Origin: Pedobacter frigiditerrae
GTDB lineage: Bacteria; Bacteroidota; Bacteroidia; Sphingobacteriales; Sphingobacteriaceae
Length of the DNA: 64,000 nt
Assembly: GCF_004331645.1 (NCBI RefSeq)
Contig: NZ_SJSK01000003.1
Span: forward strand, 310,301 to 374,300
Direction of reading: 5' to 3'
The notes beneath the pieces were generated by a model, which had not been told where the DNA came from, did not search any database, and saw nothing but the letters and a program-made list of their open reading frames with translations. The translations under genes were made by a program, and so were the position numbers. Shown piece after piece: positions 28,868-38,667 of this stretch (positions are counted from its first letter, which is position 1; every line of letters begins with the position of its first letter).

Positions 28868-28871
28868 TTGG

Positions 28872-28903
28872 TATGAATAAATTCCGATGATTTAGTGAAA
28901 TAA
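28872..28903 (+). pseudogene. Remnant of a second copy of the 64-residue YtxH-like gene
   Basis: Bases 28886-28903 read Asp-Asp-Leu-Val-Lys-stop, matching Asp-Asp-Leu-Ala-Arg-stop of the gene ending at 24048. Similarity continues through the spacer (TAG, TT, AAAAGATAAAAGAGG) into the terminator. The preceding ATGAAT is also shared but is followed by 7 extra bases. Everything upstream of about 28870 is replaced by the 11-bp repeats, so the gene was cut or overwritten there. Confidence 0.65.
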
Positions 28904-28911
28904 AATAGTTT

Positions 28912-28938
28912 GAAAAGATAAAAGAGGACCTCTTTTTT
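28912..28938 (+). terminator. Collapsed terminator of the small-gene remnant
   Basis: AAAAGATAAAAGAGG is followed directly by ACCTCTTTTTT. Compared with 24060-24094, the 11 inner bases are deleted, leaving the near-perfect palindrome AGAGGACCTCT with almost no loop. It is probably a weak or dead terminator. From here to 29160 I see only AT-rich leader sequence. Confidence 0.55.
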
Positions 28939-29160
28939 GTTAAGTAAATTATTTAATAGAATTGTGCCATCCTTTCTTTAGCTAACGCATATGCAAGCCC
29001 TTATAAAAAAAAGCATTGTACTAACTGATCCTCACTAAGGTAAAATAGCCGTAGATGAAGGAAAACCACTTTTTTGATAAAGTAAGCAATATAAAATTTG
29101 GAGGCAAGCTATTGATTTAATAAAAATTTCTTTATAATTTTCCTATATGTTTTCCAATTG

Positions 29161-29176
29161 GTTGCTCTTGAGCAAC
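29161..29176 (+). promoter_or_regulatory. Palindrome in the leader of the poly-HAMP kinase gene
   Basis: GTTGCTCTTGAGCAAC is a perfect inverted repeat, 22 bases before the ATG at 29199. It could be an operator or a small leader hairpin affecting translation. There is no direct evidence for either. Confidence 0.4.
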
Positions 29177-29198
29177 GCGATCTTTATCTAATTAACCA

Positions 29199-32100
29199 AT
29201 GAACAGCAAAGAGCTCACAGTTGCAGTACCAAATTCAAAAAAAACCATTAATGGGTCTCTCGACCTAAAAGAATTGTTAAACGTACTATCCTCTGTAAAG
29301 AGTGGCAGATTGAACATTCGGATGCCGGTTACGCAAGCAGGTATTGAAGGTAGAATTTGTGAGGTACTCAATGATATCATAGACATGAACCAGCGACTTG
29401 TGGCTGAATTGTCTTCTGCTGAAAAAAACATTGGAAAGAAAGGAAATCTTTCTAAAAGGATAGAACTTCCCGAAGCAAAGGGAGAGTGGGCAGATGGTGT
29501 AAGTTCATTAAATACCTTAATTACCGATCTTACTTCGCCAACATTGGAAATCGCCAACATGATTAACTCCGTTGCCAATGGTGATCTTTCTAAACATATT
29601 CCCTTAGAAATAAATGGACAACCATTGAAGGGCGAATTTCTTCGAATTGCAAAGGAGTCAAATCAGATGTTATCTAAACTGAGGCTTTTTTCAATGGAAG
29701 TTACCCGGGTTGCTCGTCAGGTAGGTTCTGAAGGTAAGCTAGGTGAACAGGCTAAGATTAAAGGAGTTGCTGGGGTTTGGGCCGAATTGACCGACTCTGT
29801 AAACCAAATGGCAGGTAACTTAACTGCTCAAGTAAGGAATGTTGCAGCAGTAACAACAGCGGTAGCCAAAGGAGATTTATCAAGGAAAATCACGGTGGAG
29901 GCGAAGGGCGAGATCTTAGAGCTTAAAAATACAATCAATACGATGGTAGATCAGCTCAACTCTTTTTCTTCTGAAGTAACTCGTGTAGCCCTAGAGGTAG
30001 GAACAGAAGGTAAACTGGGCGGACAGGCCGAAGTACCTGGGGTTGCAGGAACATGGAAAGATTTAACAGATTCGGTGAATAGGATGGCTGGGAACCTTAC
30101 CTCGCAGGTAAGGAACATCGCAGGGGTAACCACGGCGGTGGCCAACGGTGACCTTTCTAAAAAAATCACAGTAGATGTAAAAGGAGAGATGTTAGAGCTG
30201 AAGAAAACCATTAACACCATGGTAGATCAGCTGAATTCATTTGCCTCAGAGGTAACACGTGTAGCTTTGGAGGTAGGTACCGAGGGTAAATTAGGAGGGC
30301 AAGCAAAGGTAAAAGGTGTTGGAGGGGTTTGGAAAGATTTAACTGATTCGGTAAATCAAATGGGTAGTAACCTGACCGATCAGGTGAGGAATATTGCAGG
30401 GGTAACTACTGCGGTAGCTAAGGGAGATTTATCTAGAAAAATAACGGTAGACGCAAAAGGCGAGCTATTGGAATTAAAGAACACCATTAATACAATGGTA
30501 GATCAGTTAAATTCATTTTCTTCTGAGGTAACCCGGGTAGCTAGAGAGGTAGGGTCTGAAGGGCAATTAGGTGGACAAGCCAATGTTCCTGGTGTGGGTG
30601 GTACTTGGAAAGATTTAACGGATTCGGTAAACCAAATGGCGGGTAACCTAACCGGACAAGTAAGAAATATTGCAGAAGTAACTACTGCTGTGGCCAAGGG
30701 AGACCTTTCTAAAAAAATCACAGTAGATGTACAGGGAGAGATGTTAGAACTCAAAATCACCATTAACACGATGGTAGATCAATTGAATTCGTTTGGTTCG
30801 GAGGTAACACGTGTGGCTCGTGAGGTTGGTTCAGAGGGTCAGTTAGGTGGGCAGGCGAACGTGCCTGGTGTAGGTGGTACTTGGAAAGATTTAACAGATT
30901 CTGTAAATAAGATGGCAGATAACCTGACCTCTCAGGTGCGTAACATTGCAGAGGTAACCACAGCTGTAGCCAAAGGTGATCTTTCTAGGAAGATTACCGT
31001 AAATGCAAAGGGTGAACTTTTGGAACTGAAAAACACCATTAATACGATGGTAGATCAGTTGAGGGGATTTGCATCTGAGGTAACCCGTGTGGCAAGGGAG
31101 GTAGGTTCTGAAGGACAATTGGGTGGTCAGGCAAATGTACCAGGCGTAGATGGTACATGGAAAGATTTAACCGATAGTGTAAACAAAATGGCGGGTAACT
31201 TAACCGCCCAACTAAGAAATATAGCTGATGTGGCTATCGCGGTAGCTAATGGAGATTTATCTAAAAAAATTACGGTAGATGTAAGGGGAGAAATTTTGCA
31301 ATTAAAAGAAACCATCAACACGATGGTAGATCAGTTGAGGGGATTTGCATCTGAGGTAACTCGTGTGGCACGTGAGGTGGGAACCGATGGTAACCTTGGT
31401 GGACAGGCCTTTGTACCTGGGGTTGCCGGAACGTGGAAAGATTTAACTGACTCTGTAAATCAAATGTCTAGTAACCTTACTTCTCAGGTACGAAACATTG
31501 CCGAGGTAACCAAGGCTGTTGCCAGTGGAGATTTATCCAAAACGGTTATCATCGACGTAAAGGGAGAAATGATGGATTTGAAGAATACCATCAATACGAT
31601 GGTAGATCAGCTCAATTCATTTGCATCTGAGGTAACCCGTGTGGCAAGAGAGGTAGGAACCGAAGGTAAGCTTGGTGGACAAGCACAAGTAAAAGGTGTA
31701 GGTGGAACATGGAAGGATCTTACCGATTCAGTAAATCAGATGGCATCTAACCTTACCGGACAGATACGTGGTATTGCAAAAGTAGCAACAGGCATTGCAA
31801 AGGGGAATTTGAAGCAACGATTATCCATTAATGCATTAGGTGAGGTTGCTCAATTAACAGACACCATTAATGAGATGATTGATACACTTGCCGTATTTGC
31901 CGATCAGGTAACCACCGTGGCACGTGAGGTGGGTGTACAAGGAAGATTAGGGGGGCAGGCTAGTGTACCAGGGGCTTCTGGAACTTGGAAAGATTTAACG
32001 GAAAATGTAAATCAGCTAGCACAAAATCTAACTACGCAAGTACGTTCTATTTCTGAGGTAGCATCTGCAGTAACAAAAGGAGATTTAACACGAACCATTA

Positions 32101-34847
32101 GGGTAGACGCAAAAGGGGAATTGGAGGCATTAAAGGATACCATTAACCAAATGATTGCCAACCTAAAAGGCACTACCTTGAGGAACCATGAGCAAGATTG
32201 GTTAAAATCTAACTTGGCCAAATTTGCACAGATGTTGCAAGGACAGCGTGATCGAAATGCAGTAGCCAATAAAGTATTATCTGAATTGGCCGAGCTTGTA
32301 AATGCCCGATATGGTGCTTTTTATATCTTAGAACAGTTAGAGCCTTTAGATGAGCCTAAACTTAAATTGTTTGCGGGTTACGCCCATAAAACTACAAAGA
32401 AGATTAACCAAGAATTTTCATTAAGCGAAGGGCTTGTTGGGCAGTGCGCCATAGACAAAGAACAAATTAGGATCACTAATTTCCCCAATGATAACCTACA
32501 AATCAGCTCAGGAATTGGTAGTGCTACACCATTAGATCTCGTGATCCTTCCTGTATTATTTGAGAACAATGTGAAGGCAGTAATCGAATTGGCCTCTTTT
32601 GATACTTTTAGTGATACTCACATCGATTTCTTAGATCAATTAACAGAGAGTATTGGTATTGTACTAAATAATATTGAGACTAATACACGTACAGAAGAAT
32701 TGTTAACCCAATCGCAATCTTTAGCAGGAGAACTTTCGGCACAACAAGAAGAATTAAGAAGGGCAAATGATGAATTACATGATAAAGGAAGGTCATTAGA
32801 GGAAAAAGCAGAACAATTAACACTTACCTCTAAATATAAATCAGAGTTTTTGGCGAACATGTCTCATGAGTTGAGGACACCACTCAATAGCTTACTGATT
32901 CTAGCGCAACAACTCTTTGAAAACCATGATGGCAATTTAACCGAAAAGCAAATCAAATATGCAAAAACGATCCACTCATGTGGAGACGATTTGATTCAAC
33001 TGATCAATGATATCCTCGATCTTTCAAAAATCGAATCTGGCGTAATTTCAGCAGATGTACTTCCTGTAAGCTTTAAGGAAATAGCCTCGTTCGTTGAATC
33101 TACCTTTAAACCAATCTCAGAAACTAAAAACCTAAAATTCGAAATCAATATAGAAAATGGTTTGCCTGAAATGATTGAAACAGATATACAACGTTTGAAC
33201 CAGATTTTGAAAAACTTATTATCAAATGCATTTAAGTTTACCGAAAAAGGTAGTGTAAAGTTAAATATCTTTAAGCAGTTTATCACTGCTGATGGTACTT
33301 TGAAAAAGAATGAGGAAGTTATCGCCTTTTCAATCGAAGATACTGGGATAGGCATTTCCAGAAATACCCAAGGGATTATCTTTGAGGCTTTTCAGCAAGC
33401 TGAGGGCTCTACGAGTAGGAAATATGGCGGTACCGGACTTGGGCTATCCATTAGCAAGGGTTTTGCCGAATTATTAGGTGGAACAATTACGGTTGGCAGT
33501 GAGCTTGGAAAAGGAAGTGTATTTACGTTATTGCTTCCAATGAAGTACAAAGAGGGTGCCTCAGTGGCACCTGAGGGTTTGGTGAAAGAAATCTTTAATA
33601 CTAACCATCCTCGCACTAATCTAATTGATGTTGCTGAACACCAAGTAGAAGATGACCGTCATCATATTGTAGCAGAAGACAAAGTAATTATTGTAATTGA
33701 GGATGATATTCGATTTACAAAAATTGTAATGGATAAGGCACATGACATGAATCTAAAGGTAGTAGTAGCCATAGGTTATTTTGAAATTTTTGAAAGTATC
33801 CAGAAATACAATCCAATTGCCATCACCTTAGATGTTAACATGCCTGATTCAAATGGATGGAAAATATTAAAACTACTTAAAAGTGATATTTCATTAAGAC
33901 ATATCCCAGTTCACTTGATTTCTGGAGAGGATAACAAAGCCTTTGCACTAAAATTAGGTGCTAAGAGTTTTAGCCTCAAACCATTATCGAATAAGACATT
34001 GGATGATCTCATTTCTGGAATTATCGCTTTTAGCGAACAGAAGCTTAGAAAGGTGTTGGTTATAGAGGATAATGAAGCTGAGCTGGATAGGATTACGGAG
34101 CTATTGAAAAATGATGGGACGGTAATTTACTCCTCAAGTACGGCGAAAAAGGGACTTTCTATGCTCAAGGATGAAATATTCGACTGTATCATTTTAGATT
34201 ACATGTTACCAGATGTGAAAGGAATGGAATTGCTGAACAAAATTAACCTATTGAAACGTCCGCAAACCACCATCATTATCCATTCTGCCAGGGAGTTTAC
34301 CCATGATGAACTTACACAACTCAAAAGGCTTAATCATAGGATAATTACTAAGACACCTAATTCTAACATAGATCTATTGGAAGCCATGTTGACCCTGTTG
34401 CATATCAACAAGAATCAACTCAATGAGCAAAAAATTAAGCTCATCCAGAAACTACAGACCGGAAGTGATATTCTAAATGCAAAAAGGGTTTTAGTGGTAG
34501 ATGATGATGTAAGAAACCTCTTTGCGCTGACTGCTGCATTTGAAAGATCAAATATCGATGTGCTAACAGCAGAAAGTGGTAGAGATGCCATCGAAATATT
34601 AAAGGGTAGTAAGAAAATAGATATTGTGCTCATGGACATCATGATGCCAGAAATGGATGGATACGAAACTATTCAGATGATTAGGAAAGATCCAAAGCAT
34701 AAAAACCTTCCAATTATTGCCGTTACTGCAAAGGCAATGATTGGCGATAGACAAAAATGTATTGCTTCTGGTGCGTCAGACTATATTACCAAACCAGTAA
34801 AAACAGACCAGTTACAATCATTAATGAAAATATGGTTGATTAAGTAA
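29199..34847 (+). CDS. Soluble poly-HAMP hybrid histidine kinase with GAF and three receiver domains
   Basis: Large cytoplasmic phosphorelay kinase of 1882 residues. No signal peptide or membrane helix is visible. Residues about 40-1000 are a chain of HAMP-type units with a 92-residue (276-base) period; nine share the core [19 protein letters not shown] and [11 protein letters not shown]. This pattern is well known from fungal group III (Nik1/Os-1) osmosensing kinases. A GAF domain covers about 1010-1160, then a coiled coil, HisKA with His1223 ([12 protein letters not shown]) and a HATPase domain near 1328-1449. Three receivers carry Asp1545, Asp1667 and Asp1813; the last ([11 protein letters not shown]) is the most canonical. 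It is followed by a REC-kinase gene 6 bases on, so the two probably work in one relay. Confidence 0.95.
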   Translation: MNSKELTVAVPNSKKTINGSLDLKELLNVLSSVKSGRLNIRMPVTQAGIEGRICEVLNDIIDMNQRLVAELSSAEKNIGKKGNLSKRIELPEAKGEWADGVSSLNTLITDLTSPTLEIANMINSVANGDLSKHIPLEINGQPLKGEFLRIAKESNQMLSKLRLFSMEVTRVARQVGSEGKLGEQAKIKGVAGVWAELTDSVNQMAGNLTAQVRNVAAVTTAVAKGDLSRKITVEAKGEILELKNTINTMVDQLNSFSSEVTRVALEVGTEGKLGGQAEVPGVAGTWKDLTDSVNRMAGNLTSQVRNIAGVTTAVANGDLSKKITVDVKGEMLELKKTINTMVDQLNSFASEVTRVALEVGTEGKLGGQAKVKGVGGVWKDLTDSVNQMGSNLTDQVRNIAGVTTAVAKGDLSRKITVDAKGELLELKNTINTMVDQLNSFSSEVTRVAREVGSEGQLGGQANVPGVGGTWKDLTDSVNQMAGNLTGQVRNIAEVTTAVAKGDLSKKITVDVQGEMLELKITINTMVDQLNSFGSEVTRVAREVGSEGQLGGQANVPGVGGTWKDLTDSVNKMADNLTSQVRNIAEVTTAVAKGDLSRKITVNAKGELLELKNTINTMVDQLRGFASEVTRVAREVGSEGQLGGQANVPGVDGTWKDLTDSVNKMAGNLTAQLRNIADVAIAVANGDLSKKITVDVRGEILQLKETINTMVDQLRGFASEVTRVAREVGTDGNLGGQAFVPGVAGTWKDLTDSVNQMSSNLTSQVRNIAEVTKAVASGDLSKTVIIDVKGEMMDLKNTINTMVDQLNSFASEVTRVAREVGTEGKLGGQAQVKGVGGTWKDLTDSVNQMASNLTGQIRGIAKVATGIAKGNLKQRLSINALGEVAQLTDTINEMIDTLAVFADQVTTVAREVGVQGRLGGQASVPGASGTWKDLTENVNQLAQNLTTQVRSISEVASAVTKGDLTRTIRVDAKGELEALKDTINQMIANLKGTTLRNHEQDWLKSNLAKFAQMLQGQRDRNAVANKVLSELAELVNARYGAFYILEQLEPLDEPKLKLFAGYAHKTTKKINQEFSLSEGLVGQCAIDKEQIRITNFPNDNLQISSGIGSATPLDLVILPVLFENNVKAVIELASFDTFSDTHIDFLDQLTESIGIVLNNIETNTRTEELLTQSQSLAGELSAQQEELRRANDELHDKGRSLEEKAEQLTLTSKYKSEFLANMSHELRTPLNSLLILAQQLFENHDGNLTEKQIKYAKTIHSCGDDLIQLINDILDLSKIESGVISADVLPVSFKEIASFVESTFKPISETKNLKFEINIENGLPEMIETDIQRLNQILKNLLSNAFKFTEKGSVKLNIFKQFITADGTLKKNEEVIAFSIEDTGIGISRNTQGIIFEAFQQAEGSTSRKYGGTGLGLSISKGFAELLGGTITVGSELGKGSVFTLLLPMKYKEGASVAPEGLVKEIFNTNHPRTNLIDVAEHQVEDDRHHIVAEDKVIIVIEDDIRFTKIVMDKAHDMNLKVVVAIGYFEIFESIQKYNPIAITLDVNMPDSNGWKILKLLKSDISLRHIPVHLISGEDNKAFALKLGAKSFSLKPLSNKTLDDLISGIIAFSEQKLRKVLVIEDNEAELDRITELLKNDGTVIYSSSTAKKGLSMLKDEIFDCIILDYMLPDVKGMELLNKINLLKRPQTTIIIHSAREFTHDELTQLKRLNHRIITKTPNSNIDLLEAMLTLLHINKNQLNEQKIKLIQKLQTGSDILNAKRVLVVDDDVRNLFALTAAFERSNIDVLTAESGRDAIEILKGSKKIDIVLMDIMMPEMDGYETIQMIRKDPKHKNLPIIAVTAKAMIGDRQKCIASGASDYITKPVKTDQLQSLMKIWLIK

Positions 34848-34853
34848 TTAAGG

Positions 34854-36095
34854 ATGAACGTTGATAAAAATATTAAAATTCTGATCGTAGACGACAACGA
34901 GAACAATTTATTGTCTATTGAAGTAGCATTGGAAGGTGGGGGTTATAGCTTTTCACGTGCATTGTCTGGGCGTGAGGCTTTAAGAGTGTTACTTCATGAT
35001 CAAGACTTTTCTCTAATTCTTTTAGATGTAAAAATGCCAATCATGGATGGTTACGAAACTGCGGAACTAATCTATGAGCGAGATAGCCTTAAGGATATTC
35101 CCATCATTTTTATTACTGCGCATGACTACGAAGAGGCAGCCATGTTTAAAGGTTATAGCGCTGGTGCGGTTGATTTTATCCGTAAACCTTTTAATCCAGA
35201 GATGTTAAGGACTAAAGTAGCTGTGTTTGCAGAGATTTTTAGAAAAAACCAGCTGCTTAAAAAACAAGAAGAGCGATTAAAAGCGAGTAATGAAAAACTA
35301 GTAATGTTAAATGCGGAGCTAGAAAACAGGGTAATGGAACGTACGGCCGAACTCCAAGACCTAAATACAGAATTGAGGGCGCTGAATCTCTCTAAAGATA
35401 GGTTTCTTTCAGTAATCTCTCATGACTTGAGAAACCCATTAAGTAGCATTCTCATTTCTGCTGAATTTATGAATAAACAGGCAGAAAAGATTACTGAAAA
35501 GCAAATACTTAGCCTATCAGGCATTATACACAAAACAGCAAAAGAGATTCTCCAACAATTGAACGATTTAGTAGATTGGGCCTTAAAGCAACGAGAAAAG
35601 TCTAAATTTACTCCATGCAAGCTAGATCTCGGAAATGTAATAGACCAATCATTCGAATTGTTAAACTCCTTTGCAAATCAAAAAAAGATCAATTTAATTA
35701 ATGATGTAAAAGCAGATATCTGCGTAAATGGCGATGAGCATATGCTACGCTCCATTTTACAAAACATCATTACCAATGCTATAAAATTCACCTCAATTGG
35801 CGGAGAACCGATTAGGGTAACTGCAAGTGTATTAGGAGATGAAGTAGAGATTCGCATAACTGACCATGGCATGGGTATGTCTGCTGAGGTTATTCAAGCG
35901 TTTCAGGATTTAAAAGATAGCAAGTCTGAACTAGGTACAGAAAAGGAGCGAGGTAGTGGATTAGGCCTGTTATTGGTAAGGGAGTTTGTTGCGCAGCATC
36001 AAGGAAGCATTGCCATAGAAAGCAAGTTAGGTTATGGTACTACCTTCAAATTTACCATTCCTGTTTTTGTAGAAATGGATGTAGCGGATTATTGA
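34854..36095 (+). CDS. Receiver-histidine kinase (REC-HisKA-HATPase)
   Basis: Soluble signalling protein of 413 residues encoded 6 bases after the poly-HAMP kinase, with AAGGATG around its start. An N-terminal receiver has acidic residues DDN (13-15), phospho-acceptor Asp58 (LILLDVKMPIMDG) and the conserved KPF. A coiled-coil linker follows (NEKLVMLNAELENRVMERT), then HisKA with His190 (VISHDLRNPLSS) and a HATPase domain with GSGLGL near the end. The order receiver-then-kinase suggests it takes phosphate from the upstream kinase and passes the signal on. Its final output is unknown. Confidence 0.93.
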   Translation: MNVDKNIKILIVDDNENNLLSIEVALEGGGYSFSRALSGREALRVLLHDQDFSLILLDVKMPIMDGYETAELIYERDSLKDIPIIFITAHDYEEAAMFKGYSAGAVDFIRKPFNPEMLRTKVAVFAEIFRKNQLLKKQEERLKASNEKLVMLNAELENRVMERTAELQDLNTELRALNLSKDRFLSVISHDLRNPLSSILISAEFMNKQAEKITEKQILSLSGIIHKTAKEILQQLNDLVDWALKQREKSKFTPCKLDLGNVIDQSFELLNSFANQKKINLINDVKADICVNGDEHMLRSILQNIITNAIKFTSIGGEPIRVTASVLGDEVEIRITDHGMGMSAEVIQAFQDLKDSKSELGTEKERGSGLGLLLVREFVAQHQGSIAIESKLGYGTTFKFTIPVFVEMDVADY

Positions 36096-36266
36096 TTTCC
36101 AAAGGAGGGTTAAGGCATAACGATAGCAAACGACAAAAATTTGCACGTGAGCACCAAAACAATGAATAAATAAAAGGTCCTTTTGATGATCTCTAATTTA
36201 ATATATTAGCCATACAAACCAGTAAAGCCATGGCTCAAATACAACCACTTATAGTTGCATTGGAGA

Positions 36267-36686
36267 ATGTTTTTGGCTGGTATAAGAAAGTTATATGCAA
36301 GTTTACTAAACACACAAGCAACTGTGGAAAACACCAGCGACATAAGCATTGGAAAAGACAAATGGATAAAGTGGGTTGACTGGGACTCGAATGCAGTTGT
36401 GTGTGACATTGATGTTGAAATTACAACAACTGAACCATTTTGGAGATATTTGGAAACACAGTGTGAATCTGCTTGTTGCGGTATTGGCGCATATGCGTTT
36501 TGGACAAAAGACATATTAAATGCAAAGACGTTGCTTGGAAATCCAAATATTAAGAATGAGTTTGTAGACCTAAAGGAAAAAGTAGAAGCTATTAATGGAA
36601 ATGTAGTATGTAGTGATTATCTAAATAACTTGTTTGACAAAAATGTTTTTATCCAACTGTTAGACCATATAATAAGCAATTTATAA
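36267..36686 (+). CDS. DUF6331-like small protein, first gene of the cassette-like run
   Basis: Function unknown. The core PFWRYLETQCESACCGIGAY resembles the conserved Cys-Cys-Gly-Ile motif of DUF6331-type proteins, recognised by pattern only. With the ATG at 36267 it has 139 residues; a TTG at 36255 in the same frame is possible. A more natural start, ATG 36230 (MAQIQPLIVALENVFGWYKK), lies in another frame and would join this frame near 36290 only through a frameshift, so the gene may be slightly damaged. Aspartate is often GAC here, unlike the kinases just upstream. An attC-like inverted repeat follows 6 bases after the stop. Confidence 0.6.
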   Translation: MFLAGIRKLYASLLNTQATVENTSDISIGKDKWIKWVDWDSNAVVCDIDVEITTTEPFWRYLETQCESACCGIGAYAFWTKDILNAKTLLGNPNIKNEFVDLKEKVEAINGNVVCSDYLNNLFDKNVFIQLLDHIISNL

Positions 36687-36692
36687 AACCTG

Positions 36693-36827
36693 CATATAAC
36701 AGCACCTATCCAAAAGTGGAGATTCAGTGGTTAAATCAAGCTTTGTGCATCAATCAAAGTCTGTGCTTGGTTGACATTGAATTGCTTCGAAATCGCCACC
36801 TTCGGGTAGCGCCAAAACGTTATACGT
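36693..36827 (+). repeat. attC-like inverted repeat A
   Basis: Starts CATATAACAGCACCTATCC and ends GCCAAAACGTTATACG, 135 bases. The outer TATAAC pairs with GTTATA, and the inner AGCACCTATCC pairs imperfectly with GGGTAGCGCC. The next ATG is 15 bases beyond the end. The right end CCAAAACGTTA is shared exactly with site D. Confidence 0.5.
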
Positions 36828-36841
36828 AATTGCCAGAAAAA

Positions 36842-37273
36842 ATGAAGACACTGACTTCTATAATAATTTTTCTATTTGTGACCACAACATCGTTCGGTCA
36901 AGACATTTCTGGCACTCCTTACGGACTGACAGCTGAAGACAATGAGATATGGTTAAAAAAAGTATTATTGTCCGACAAGGAGACAAAACTAACTTTAATT
37001 CAGCATAGATTTTTTAGACAAAAGGAGTTTAAGAAGTTAGCAAATGACGCTATACCAATATTAATTGCAAACGGTATTGTCGTAAATGAAGTAGCAAATA
37101 TCGAATTAAGGAATTTATTGGTCAATCAACTTACACCAGACAACGTTCAGGTTACAATATTGGATAAGGAACCAGAAGGACTTTATGTCAATAAAGCTTG
37201 GACAGGAATTATTATCTTAAATATTAAAGACAGGAAAATAAACAAGCTATTGAAAAGACAAAAATCTTTATAG
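36842..37273 (+). CDS. Secreted hypothetical protein, 143 residues
   Basis: I do not recognise this protein. The ATG at 36842 gives a signal peptide MKTLTSIIIFLFVTTTSFGQ; a TTG 12 bases earlier is rejected. The mature part is mostly helical with a short C-terminal Lys- and Ile-rich strand (IIILNIKDRKINKLLKRQ). It has no cysteine motif or recognised domain. It is the sole gene between attC-like sites A and B, starting 15 bases after A, which is the spacing expected of a gene cassette. Confidence 0.65.
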   Translation: MKTLTSIIIFLFVTTTSFGQDISGTPYGLTAEDNEIWLKKVLLSDKETKLTLIQHRFFRQKEFKKLANDAIPILIANGIVVNEVANIELRNLLVNQLTPDNVQVTILDKEPEGLYVNKAWTGIIILNIKDRKINKLLKRQKSL

Positions 37274-37285
37274 ACAATTGCAACT

Positions 37286-37420
37286 ACGTATAACAACACG
37301 TTTAAGTTAAGCCTCGGGCTAAGTGCAAGCATAATAATTTGAAGTTATTTATTTAGTTTAGTGATGTGGGTAATTTGTGCAAATAAATTTAGGCTCAACT
37401 TAAACCTATAAACCGTTACC
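37286..37420 (+). repeat. attC-like inverted repeat B
   Basis: Outer TATAAC (37289-37294) opposes GTTA (37415-37418). The inner arms GTTTAAGTTAAGCCT (37300-37314) and AGGCTCAACTTAAACC (37391-37406) are complementary with one mismatch across 15 positions. Total 135 bases, the same as site A. The next ATG is 11 bases beyond the end. Confidence 0.6.
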
Positions 37421-37430
37421 AGCCACTATA

Positions 37431-38090
37431 ATGACAAACGAACAGACATACAAACAAGTAATAAATAAAATCGATTGGCTACTAGAGATTGCCAAGCGAA
37501 AAAACTGGACAATTATGCTTAAGCCTTTCATCGACAGGCCTGCGACCGTAGCAGAAATAGATTCTGTTGAAATGCAAATTGGAAAGACTATACCTGACGA
37601 CTTAAGAAAGTTATTCTATTTTTCTAAACATTTAGAATTTAGCTATCAATTTGACGAAACACTTTCAGAGGAGTTCAGACAGAATTTTTCTGGTGACATT
37701 TATTGGAATTTAAATTCACTTGCAGAACAATACACTAATTTTCAAGAATGGATAAAAGCATCCATTGACCCAGAATATAACGACATAGAAGCAATCGAAA
37801 TAATGGAAAAACTATGGCAAGACAAATTGCCTATGATGGATGTTCCAAATGGAGACATAATCGCCATTGGAAATAGTCCTTCCGAGATAATATATTTTTC
37901 TCACGAAGGAGACACTATGCACGGCAAAATCCTGGGTGACAACTTGTGGAATTTTCTTGACTTCTATTCACGAATTGGATTTGCGGGGAGTGAAGATTGG
38001 CAACTTGAACCATTCTTCGACTTTGACAAAAATATTATGGTAACACAAGGAGACAAAGTTGACAGATATGGCCAACTGTTAGAAAAATAA
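37431..38090 (+). CDS. SMI1/KNR4 (SUKH) family protein
   Basis: SUKH-fold proteins in bacteria often act as immunity proteins against polymorphic toxins; that role here is inference. The 219-residue protein has the family pattern: an acidic helix start (TVAEIDSVEMQIGKTIPDDL), RKLFYFSKH, then a central GDIIAIGNS and IIYFSHEGD before the C-terminal helix. It has no signal peptide. No toxin gene is visible nearby. Aspartate is almost always encoded by GAC in this gene, in contrast to GAT in the pectin locus, supporting a foreign origin. It lies between attC-like sites B and C. Confidence 0.8.
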   Translation: MTNEQTYKQVINKIDWLLEIAKRKNWTIMLKPFIDRPATVAEIDSVEMQIGKTIPDDLRKLFYFSKHLEFSYQFDETLSEEFRQNFSGDIYWNLNSLAEQYTNFQEWIKASIDPEYNDIEAIEIMEKLWQDKLPMMDVPNGDIIAIGNSPSEIIYFSHEGDTMHGKILGDNLWNFLDFYSRIGFAGSEDWQLEPFFDFDKNIMVTQGDKVDRYGQLLEK

Positions 38091-38095
38091 CGGCT

Positions 38096-38180
38096 GTTAA
38101 CAAGTGTTTTGCATTAGGCGGGCTGACGTATAAACTTGAAGCATGTACCGCCACCTTCGCCAATCCACGTAAATTATGTT
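38096..38180 (+). repeat. attC-like inverted repeat C (degenerate)
   Basis: The left arm TTAACAAGTGTTTTGCATTA matches the left arm of D (TAACAGGAGTTTTGC). On the right, CGCCAATCCACG partly complements TGCATTAGGCGG, but a clean GTTA end is missing. The site looks decayed. Confidence 0.4.
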
Positions 38181-38201
38181 CCATATTAGTACGAAATCTC
38201 A

Positions 38202-38657
38202 ATGAAAGAACTAATTCCTACAATAAACGAAATTGTTAAATATGGACTGCTACCAAACTTGACAATATCTGACAAAGAAAAATTGCTGGAAAGAAACCTT
38301 GTGAAAATTTACGACCTGTATTTTGACATAAAATACGAATTTGATGAAACCGATTTCCCTGACTTTGACCAATCGCTACTTCCCGACATCAGACAAAATA
38401 TTTCAAGTAATTTTAAGGACTTTGGATTTTACAAAACCATTCTAGATATTAATGATGTTAACAATTTAACAGACATTGCACTTGGAGATGCAATGGACGA
38501 TTTGAGCGACATCATCCTAGACCTTTTAGAAATTAAATGGCGAATTGAGAATAATAGCTTGGCAGATGGACTTTGGTATTTTCAATTTATTTTCCATGGA
38601 CATTCGCAACAACATATTCTTGACTTACTGAATTTTATGAAACAGAAAAATGAATAA
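38202..38657 (+). CDS. DUF5063 family protein
   Basis: Function unknown; DUF5063 proteins are widespread in Bacteroidota. The 151-residue product carries the characteristic LGDAMDDLSDIILDLLEIKW block followed by LWYFQFIFHGHSQQHILDL, and DFDQSLLPDIRQNISSNFKD before it. It is soluble, with no signal peptide. Full family length is present, so the gene looks intact. It sits between sites C and D with a 21-base leader. Confidence 0.85.
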   Translation: MKELIPTINEIVKYGLLPNLTISDKEKLLERNLVKIYDLYFDIKYEFDETDFPDFDQSLLPDIRQNISSNFKDFGFYKTILDINDVNNLTDIALGDAMDDLSDIILDLLEIKWRIENNSLADGLWYFQFIFHGHSQQHILDLLNFMKQKNE

Positions 38658-38667
38658 CAATACGTCA

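Noticed and set aside
29192-34642. Many minus-strand open frames inside the poly-HAMP kinase gene
   Set aside because: They recur with the 276-base repeat period, so they are shadows of the repeated coding sequence.
36206-36514. Minus-strand open frame of 102 residues opposite the DUF6331-like gene
   Set aside because: The opposite strand has the recognisable Cys-Cys-Gly motif and cassette-type context; this frame has no domain or signal.
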